Assembly: GCA_019695055.1 (NCBI GenBank)
Contig: JAIBAT010000019.1
Coordinates: forward strand, 62,001-126,000
Length of the DNA stretch: 64,000 nucleotides
Direction: 5' to 3'
DNA from: Candidatus Sumerlaeaceae bacterium
Lineage (GTDB): Bacteria > Sumerlaeota > Sumerlaeia > Sumerlaeales > Sumerlaeaceae
The position numbers and the translations under genes are program-made. Below, piece after piece: positions 58,001 through 64,000 of this stretch. The notes beneath the pieces are model-generated. The model was given only the letters and a program-made list of their open reading frames with translations. It ran no database searches and had not been told where the DNA came from. How positions within the stretch are numbered: position 1 is the stretch's first letter; each line of letters begins with the position of its first letter.

Positions 58001-61000
58001 ATGATTTCCTCCCCCAACATGGAAAAGCCGGAAACAAGCCAAAGCGTACCCGATGAAATGGGTGGGCCTGTGGTGCGTCCACGCCCAGACCGGGTTTTGG
58101 ATCCGGCCATACTGCCACAGTTTGCGGAGCAGGTTCTTGCGAGCGTAGATGGTGGAGTTCATACCGACACCCTCACACGGACGTTGTACGCGACTGATGC
58201 GTCAATCTATGAAATTGATCCATTGGGCGTTGCGTTTCCCAGGACCCGGGAAGAGGTGTCCAGCCTCCTGCGGTATGCGTGGGAGTACCGTATGCCGGTC
58301 ATTCCACGCGGAGGCGGCACGGGGCTCGCCGGTGAGTCGCTGGGCAAAGCGGTCATTTATGATCTTTCGAAGCACCTTAATCGCATCCTCGAAATCAATC
58401 CGGAGGAGGGATGGGTTCGCGCCGAGGCGGGCGTGGTGCTTGATGTGCTGAACACGGCGCTCAAACCATTTAAGAAAAAACTTGGACCAGACCCAGCCTC
58501 CGGTTCGCGATGCGTGCTCGGCGGGGTCATTGCCAACAACTCCACCGGCGCCCATTCCTTATATTATGGCCATTTCCGCGACCATATCCTGGAAATGGAG
58601 TGCGCCCTTGCCAACGGCGAGCTGGTTACGCTTCGTCCCATAAAAATCGGAAGCGCCGAGCATCAGGAAATCCTGTCGCGCGAAACACTTGAAGCGCACG
58701 TTTACCGGCAGGTTCAGAAGCTTTGCACGGAAAACGCCCAGCTTATTTATGATAAGTGGCCGCACAATCTAAATCGCCACAGGAGTGGCTATCTGCTTTA
58801 TGGTGTGGTGGATGGGGAAACCATCGATCTCACAAAGCTTGTGACTGGCAGCGAGGGAACTCTCGCCACGGTCGTTTCGGCCAAGCTAAGGGTTGTGGAG
58901 ATTCCGGCGGCCCGCGGATTGGTGCTCTTTCATTTTCCGGACACCATAGCCGCCGCACGAGCCGTTGGCCCCATCCTTGCTCACAAGCCCTACGCTTGCG
59001 AGCTGCTGGACCATAATATTGTCACACTTGCCCGTGCTGCACGTATGGGCTATGAAAAGTACCTGCCAGCGGGTGTCAACGCGGTGCTGATGGTTGAGCA
59101 TGAAGGTCCGGATGCCGCGACAGTTGAAACGAAGATTCACGAAACTGTGGCCGATATCGAGCAGGCAAAGAAACTGTCGGCGGGCCATGACATTGCGATA
59201 GACGCGAAAAAGCAGGCCGCACTCTGGAAAATTCGCAAGTCGGGTGAACCGCTCCTTTATAACAAGGACCCGCACAAGCATCCTGTGGGATTCATAGAGG
59301 ACACATCCGTAAACCCGTACCGGCTGGCCGAGTATCTGGAGGGCAAGGAGCGTATCTTCAGGAAGTACAACGTGGATTATGCAACTTACGCCCATGCGGG
59401 CGCGGGGGTGTTGCATACGCGCCCCTATCTCGACCTGACGAACGAGGCTGATTGCGAGAGAATGGAGGCCATCGCCAACGAGACCTACGACCTGCTGCTG
59501 AGCCTGGGTGGTTCCATTTCGGGGGAACACGGCGACGGCCTGAGCCGCACGCAATTCCTCATCAAACAATTTGGGCCGGAACTCTACAAGGTCTTCCACC
59601 GTGTCAAGCGCGCCTTTGACGAATACAATCTGCTGAATCCCGGAAAAATTGTAAACAATCGCGATCCGCATCTCGTGCGGCACAATCTACGGCATGGCCC
59701 CGGCTATCACCAGGAGATCAGGATTCGCAATCTTCAGTGGAAACCGGGCGAACTGGAGCATGAGAGCGAGGCCTGCAATGGCTGCGCCGAATGTCGTGCC
59801 ATGGAAACGATTGTGACCATGTGCCCCATCTTCAAAGCAACAGGGGACGAGGCGGCCACGCCACGCGCCAAGGGCAATCTCATGCGCCTGCTCATGAATG
59901 GCCGTCTCGACGAGGATTGGGTCAAGACCGACGAGTTCAAGGCCATCGCGGACAAGTGCGTGAACTGCAAGGCGTGCTTCCTCGAGTGCCCGACGCACGT
60001 GAACATCCCCATGATGATGCTGGAGGCCAAAGCCCAGTGGGTGAAGGAAAACGGCCAGACGTTCACTAACCAGTTCCTCGTGAATGCGGAGCTTATCTCG
60101 AAGGCAAACTCATTTATCGCTCCGCTGGCCAATTGGGGCGCGCGAAACGCCCTTTTGCGTTGGTTAATGGAAAAGACCATCGGCATTGACCGGCGGCGAC
60201 AGCTACCCAAATTTTCCGGAAAACCCTTCCTGCGAAATTCAGTTGAGAAGTACGAACCCGCAAAACCAAACGGCCGGAAGGTTGTGTATTTTGTCGACCT
60301 GTTCGCAAACTACAATGACCCGGAATTGGGTGAGGCGTTTGTCAAAGTCATGATGCACAATGGCGTCGAAGTGGTGGTGCCGCGGAATCAGAAGGGCTGC
60401 GGCATGCCAGCCATGGATTATGGCTCGGTGGAAATGGCGAAGGAAACCATCCGCTATAATTCCACAAACCTGCGCCCGTGGATTGAGCAGGGGTATGAAG
60501 TCATCACAAGCGAACCCACGGCCACATTATCCTTAAAGGATGAGTATCTGTATTTCGTCAATGACGAGAACACGCGGATACTGGCTGACCACACGCGCGA
60601 CGCCATGGAATACCTGCGGGAGCTGGAGAAGTCTGGTTTGCTCAACAAGGAATTCGTGCGTCCAATCGCTATAAACTTTGGTTACCACGCGCCCTGCCAT
60701 TTGAAGGCGTTGCACATCGGGAAGCCCGGCGTGGAAATGACGCGGCTCGTTCCGGGGGTCGAGATCCAAGAGATACATAAGGGATGCTGCGGTATTGCCG
60801 GCACCTACGGGATGAAAAAGGCCAACTTCGATACATCCATGAAAGCGGGAAGCGGGCTGCTCGAGGAATTAAACCGCCCGACCATCAAGCTGGGCATGAG
60901 CGAATGCAGCACCTGCAAAATGCAAATGGAGCAGGGAAGTGACAAACTTACGATTCATCCCCTGAAAATCCTGGCCCACGCTTATGGGCTAATGGACATT

Positions 61001-61030
61001 GCAGCACTGGCGGACGGCCCGCCAGCTTAG
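58001..61030 (+). CDS. FAD-linked oxidase / Fe-S / CCG-domain dehydrogenase (D-lactate or glycolate dehydrogenase-like)
   Basis: This protein of about 1009 residues joins three modules. FAD_binding_4 lies at about residues 60-290 (PRGGGTGLAGESLGKAVIYD). An FAD-oxidase C-terminal domain runs to about 580 (SISGEHGDGLSRTQFL). Two 4Fe-4S motifs sit near 600-670 (CNGCAECRAM...CP and CVNCKACFLECP). The C-terminal part carries cysteine-rich CCG domains (APCHLKALHIG, KGCCGIAGTYGM, SECSTCKMQMEQG). Such fusions oxidise D-lactate, glycolate or other 2-hydroxyacids and pass electrons to quinones. The LarA-like gene upstream could supply a D-hydroxyacid, but they are not in one operon. ATG 58001 is chosen; 58019 and 57845 are alternatives. 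Confidence 0.9.
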   Translation: MISSPNMEKPETSQSVPDEMGGPVVRPRPDRVLDPAILPQFAEQVLASVDGGVHTDTLTRTLYATDASIYEIDPLGVAFPRTREEVSSLLRYAWEYRMPVIPRGGGTGLAGESLGKAVIYDLSKHLNRILEINPEEGWVRAEAGVVLDVLNTALKPFKKKLGPDPASGSRCVLGGVIANNSTGAHSLYYGHFRDHILEMECALANGELVTLRPIKIGSAEHQEILSRETLEAHVYRQVQKLCTENAQLIYDKWPHNLNRHRSGYLLYGVVDGETIDLTKLVTGSEGTLATVVSAKLRVVEIPAARGLVLFHFPDTIAAARAVGPILAHKPYACELLDHNIVTLARAARMGYEKYLPAGVNAVLMVEHEGPDAATVETKIHETVADIEQAKKLSAGHDIAIDAKKQAALWKIRKSGEPLLYNKDPHKHPVGFIEDTSVNPYRLAEYLEGKERIFRKYNVDYATYAHAGAGVLHTRPYLDLTNEADCERMEAIANETYDLLLSLGGSISGEHGDGLSRTQFLIKQFGPELYKVFHRVKRAFDEYNLLNPGKIVNNRDPHLVRHNLRHGPGYHQEIRIRNLQWKPGELEHESEACNGCAECRAMETIVTMCPIFKATGDEAATPRAKGNLMRLLMNGRLDEDWVKTDEFKAIADKCVNCKACFLECPTHVNIPMMMLEAKAQWVKENGQTFTNQFLVNAELISKANSFIAPLANWGARNALLRWLMEKTIGIDRRRQLPKFSGKPFLRNSVEKYEPAKPNGRKVVYFVDLFANYNDPELGEAFVKVMMHNGVEVVVPRNQKGCGMPAMDYGSVEMAKETIRYNSTNLRPWIEQGYEVITSEPTATLSLKDEYLYFVNDENTRILADHTRDAMEYLRELEKSGLLNKEFVRPIAINFGYHAPCHLKALHIGKPGVEMTRLVPGVEIQEIHKGCCGIAGTYGMKKANFDTSMKAGSGLLEELNRPTIKLGMSECSTCKMQMEQGSDKLTIHPLKILAHAYGLMDIAALADGPPA

Positions 61031-61034
61031 GTCG

Positions 61035-61238
61035 CTATTCGACGAGTTCTGCCAGCTTGGCCATAAGTTCGGCCTTTTCATTGTCAGACGCGGCCAACTC
61101 TTTCAGGCGATTTTCGAGCTCTTCAATCTTGCCGGCCTGTTCCTGAATCTGGACCTGCTGCTCGCGGATCACCTCGTTCTGCTCGGCGATCTTGGCTTGA
61201 ATCTTTTTGATCAGTTCGTCGCTCGAAATCCCTGCCAT
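61035..61238 (-). CDS. Small coiled-coil protein
   Basis: This 67-residue protein is nearly all a predicted coiled coil, with regular I/L spacing in EQNEVIREQQVQIQEQAGKI and EELENRLKELAASDNE. A GAGGG site lies six bases before the ATG, which supports that it is real. Its stop is four bases from the convergent dehydrogenase stop. It resembles SlyX-like small coiled coils in size and composition, but I do not assign it. It may oligomerise or bind a partner by its coil. Confidence 0.75.
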   Translation of the reverse strand: MAGISSDELIKKIQAKIAEQNEVIREQQVQIQEQAGKIEELENRLKELAASDNEKAELMAKLAELVE

Positions 61239-61369
61239 GTCAGACCCTCTTTTATTGAGAAATTCGTGGCGACGGTAGGCTGGCGGGCGGTTTGAATCAA
61301 GGGAATAATGGCTGGGTGCGCCCCCTGCGGGGAATGCGGTGCAGCGTCGGGGATAGATGACAATTCGCC

Positions 61370-63727
61370 ATGGCCTTCAGTGAGAAACTCCTCGATTTCA
61401 GCGGTGTTCGCGACCTTCTGCGTGCGCGTTGTGTCTGCGACCTCGGTCGCCGCCGCGTGGACGAACTGGCTCCCATGACCGACCCGGCACGGCTTGCGGA
61501 TGCCATAGGCCTGACCCGGGAAATGATGGCGATTCTGGCGGGACGGGATGAGCCGCCCATTCACGAATTGCGGGACGTGTCCGCCTCGCTGAAGAAGGCG
61601 GCGCCCGATCGGGCTCTGCTCGAGCCCATGGAGCTTCTCGACATCAAGAATTTCTGCGAAACGGCGGGACGGATGCGGCAGTTCTTCGAAACGCGCCAGA
61701 CCGAGTCTCCCGGTCTCAAGGGCCTTGCACTGCCACTCTATGAAGTGCCCGCCCTGGTGCGCTCCATCGATGAGAAAATCGGTTTGGATGGGAATGTGCG
61801 TGATTCGGCGAGCGAAACTCTGCGCCAACTCCGTTCCGAGATTCTTTCCTCCGAGCAAAAAATCCAGCGAGACCTGCAACGCCTTGTACGACACTATGCG
61901 GCGTCGGGCGATTTGCAGGACGATTTCTTCACGCTGCGCAACGATCGCTATGTACTGCCCGTAAAGACCAGCAATCGTGGAAAGGTGCGCGGTATCATCC
62001 ACGACTCCTCGAACACCGGGGAGACAGTCTTTATCGAGCCGATGGAGATCCTGGAGGAATCCCACAAGCTGGCCGACTTGAAACTGCGCGAGCGGGAGGA
62101 AATTTATCGCATCCTGTTGCGCGTGGCCGGGCATATTCGGGACGAACTCGGAGCGCTTGTAGCAGACGCGGAAATCCTCGCAGAGTTTGACCTGTTGTTT
62201 GCAAAGGCCCGGCTGGGTGGATTGATGAAGGGTGCCTTCCCGTCGCTCACTGGGTCGGATCGCCCCCTGAGCCTTGTGGACGCCCACCATCCACTGTTGT
62301 ACGCCGCGGCGCCGGACCAGTCCCGCCCGCTGAACCTGCAGTTGGACACCACGGACCGCGTCCTGGTAATTACCGGTCCCAATGCCGGCGGAAAGACAAC
62401 GTCCTTGAAAACCGTTGGACTTACGGTTCTCATGGTGCAGTGCGCCATTCCGGTGCCTGTAAATTCGCGCAGCCATATGCCGGTGTTTCAGAACGTGCTG
62501 GCCACCATCGGCGACGAGCAGAACGTGCTGGAGGGGCAAAGCACCTTCAGCGCCCATATGCGCCGCATTGTGGGGGTGTTAAACCAGGCCAACGACGCGA
62601 GCCTTGTGCTGTTGGATGAGCTGGGCACCGCAACCGATCCCAACGAGGGCGGAGCGCTGGCAGTGGCAATTGTCGAAGCCCTTGCCGAACGCGGTAGCCT
62701 TACCGTCATTTCCACGCACCTGAGTGTTTTGAAGAACTGGGCGCATAGCCACCCCAAAGCGCGGAATGCCGCGTTTCGACTCTCGGATGACGACCACCGG
62801 CCGACGTTCCGTCTTATCATGGATGTACCCGGAATCAGTGAGGCGCTGATTGTGGCTGAGCAGGTTGGCATACCGAAGGAAATCATCGAGCGGGCGCGCG
62901 CCCTGCGGCCTGAGGGGGAGCAGGATGTGACGGCCCTCATACTGTCCTTGCAACAGAAGGAGCAGTCACTCGCCGAGGAATTGTCTGCCCTGCAGGCCGC
63001 AACTGTGGAGCTGGATTTCCAGAAGTCAGAAGTTGCCCGGTTCGAAGCGAAACTGCGCGAGGACAAGCGCCGGTATCGCGCGGAGATGTTGTCCGAGAAG
63101 GAGAAGGCAATTGGCGCGCTGCGCGCGAAGCTTGAGGCCCTTATCGCGCGCCAGCCCTCCAAGCAGGAACTCAACGCAGCGCGCGCAGAGATGGCTGGTG
63201 AGGTTGAGGCGGCACGCCGGGAAACCCAGGCCGCCGCGGCGGGTGACCACCCTGTTCTCGTGCCGGGGACGCTGAAAAAAGGCGACGCTGTACTCGTGCG
63301 AAGTCTGAATGACGAGGGAGTCATCCAGGAAATCTTTGATAAGCGCGGCGAGGCCCGAGTCATGGTGCGCCGCATGGCTGTTGTGGTAAAACTGTCAGAC
63401 CTTGACCGCGTATCCGCCGTATCACCGGCATTGCCGCCGCAAAAAACTCAAACGGGCCACGTTCACTTTCAACGTCCCACAGATTTATCCCTGACTGTGG
63501 ACCTCCATGGCAGCCGCGCCATAGAGGCGATTGAGAAGGTTGAAAAGCAGATGGATCAGGCATTGAGCGCCGGCATGGGTTATATTCGCGTGGTGCATGG
63601 CCAGGGTTCGGGTGCGCTTCGGCGTGCCCTGCATGATCATCTGCGGGGGCATCCCCTGGTAAAAACCTACCGTCATGGCACCCCCGCTGAGGGCGGCGGG
63701 GCGGTTACCATTATTGAATTCGAATAG
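61370..63727 (+). CDS. mutS2: MutS2-family endonuclease/ATPase
   Basis: This 785-residue protein has the MutS2 arrangement: a MutS core/lever region to about 310, then an ATPase with Walker A GPNAGGKTTSLK near residue 337, STFSAHMRRI, VLLDELGTATDP (Walker B) and TVISTHLSVLKNWAHS. A coiled-coil clamp follows from about 520. The C-terminal Smr domain (from DLHGSRAIEAIEKVEKQM near 708) contains HGQGSGALRRALHDHL. MutS2 acts on recombination intermediates and collided ribosomes, not on mismatches. All core residues appear intact. ATG 61370 starts with the family N-terminus. Confidence 0.94.
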   Translation: MAFSEKLLDFSGVRDLLRARCVCDLGRRRVDELAPMTDPARLADAIGLTREMMAILAGRDEPPIHELRDVSASLKKAAPDRALLEPMELLDIKNFCETAGRMRQFFETRQTESPGLKGLALPLYEVPALVRSIDEKIGLDGNVRDSASETLRQLRSEILSSEQKIQRDLQRLVRHYAASGDLQDDFFTLRNDRYVLPVKTSNRGKVRGIIHDSSNTGETVFIEPMEILEESHKLADLKLREREEIYRILLRVAGHIRDELGALVADAEILAEFDLLFAKARLGGLMKGAFPSLTGSDRPLSLVDAHHPLLYAAAPDQSRPLNLQLDTTDRVLVITGPNAGGKTTSLKTVGLTVLMVQCAIPVPVNSRSHMPVFQNVLATIGDEQNVLEGQSTFSAHMRRIVGVLNQANDASLVLLDELGTATDPNEGGALAVAIVEALAERGSLTVISTHLSVLKNWAHSHPKARNAAFRLSDDDHRPTFRLIMDVPGISEALIVAEQVGIPKEIIERARALRPEGEQDVTALILSLQQKEQSLAEELSALQAATVELDFQKSEVARFEAKLREDKRRYRAEMLSEKEKAIGALRAKLEALIARQPSKQELNAARAEMAGEVEAARRETQAAAAGDHPVLVPGTLKKGDAVLVRSLNDEGVIQEIFDKRGEARVMVRRMAVVVKLSDLDRVSAVSPALPPQKTQTGHVHFQRPTDLSLTVDLHGSRAIEAIEKVEKQMDQALSAGMGYIRVVHGQGSGALRRALHDHLRGHPLVKTYRHGTPAEGGGAVTIIEFE

Positions 63728-64000
63728 CCATTTCTTCAACAAGGCTAAATTGTTATGTTACTATAATGCTATAACTTTATTAATCCTTGACGGGTCCCGT
63801 TTCGGCTTCATCACTCTTGAGTGATGGTGTCTTATTTCCTGGGAAACTGGCGGGCTGACCAGTGGGGAGTGTGTCCCTAAACCAGCGCGATCACCCTGCA
63901 AATTAAGGGCATCAGGTGACGTCCGACGTCTCCCCAGACCACTTAACGCTTCAGGCAGTTTGTGAAATATGGAACAAACTTTCAATGGCCCAAGCCAGAC
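63728..64000. other. Non-coding tail after mutS2
   Basis: No gene can be supported in the last 273 bases; a minus-strand frame at 63761-63985 has no family-like features. The region includes a perfect inverted repeat at 63809-63826 (separate entry) and a gacgtc-c-gacgtc direct repeat near 63919. Genes may continue beyond the window. Confidence 0.6.
63809..63826. repeat. Inverted repeat CATCACTC-TT-GAGTGATG
   Basis: Two perfect 8-base arms flank TT, about 82 bases after mutS2. It could be a protein-binding site or the hairpin of a weak terminator, since TCTTATTT follows. The two-base loop is short for an RNA hairpin. Confidence 0.55.

Noticed and set aside
63761..63985. 74-codon minus-strand ORF
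   Set aside because: No ribosome site or family similarity was seen, and it spans an inverted repeat.

Overview
The window is a GC-rich chromosome segment from a Gram-negative (two-membrane) bacterium. This is supported by apolipoprotein N-acyltransferase (Lnt), a TolB-like beta-propeller, an LpxL-like acyltransferase, a lipoprotein with a lipobox, and many signal peptides. The gene style suggests a free-living heterotroph from the PVC superphylum or a neighbouring candidate phylum such as Lentisphaerae, Sumerlaeota or Hydrogenedentota: a GH99-like family, a kelch protein with a 'FNYQ' N-terminal domain, DUF2007-TPR, and Hanks-type kinase plus FHA/PP2C signalling. That placement is an inference, because no rRNA or phylogenetic marker set was available. 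I saw no rRNA, tRNA, CRISPR array, insertion sequence or phage.

Layout. 1-8.5 kb: end of an exopolysaccharide O-acetylation pair (MBOAT plus a truncated AlgJ/AlgX-like gene), a BASS-family transporter, two tandem paralogous membrane proteins, a DUF2007-TPR protein, a secreted GH99-like protein and a MazEF-like toxin-antitoxin pair. 8.5-20.3 kb: an ABC exporter, an amidase-SGNH fusion, a DUF805-SRPBCC protein, a fused trehalose-6-phosphate synthase/phosphatase with a degenerate Gfo/Idh partner, a ClC channel and a CPA1 antiporter. 20.25-21.16 kb: a gene-free island of several short repeat types. 21.2-29.1 kb: inorganic pyrophosphatase, a Ser/Thr kinase, a membrane glycosyltransferase-like protein, a kelch protein and a CPA2 antiporter. 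29.1-36.9 kb: envelope and signalling genes (TPR-like secreted protein, TolB-like propeller, FHA-GAF-PP2C phosphatase, secreted DUF3352-like protein ending at a strong terminator). 36.9-43.3 kb: hemC-ubiA and folD-lnt overlapping pairs and two membrane proteins, one a CPBP protease. 43.3-49.7 kb: a large secreted M1 peptidase, then small accessory genes (DUF4253, orphan BrnA, DUF4279 pseudogene) and a secreted hypothetical protein.

49.7-55.4 kb is the most unusual part. A LarA-family protein is followed by a threonine-synthase-fold PLP enzyme fused to an acyl carrier protein domain, an AMP-forming ligase, and an LpxL-type acyltransferase lacking the usual catalytic acid. The last three overlap one another. 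They look like a carrier-protein-dependent pathway that makes an amino-acid-derived lipid or acyl conjugate, which I cannot match to a named pathway. 55.4-64 kb returns to housekeeping and stress genes: purA, a glycine-zipper lipoprotein, a TRASH/YHS metal-binding protein, a giant FAD/Fe-S dehydrogenase, a small coiled-coil protein and mutS2.

Genes often abut or overlap. Three genes start with TTG inside the upstream TGA stop (TTGA), so non-ATG starts are common here and several predicted starts remain uncertain.
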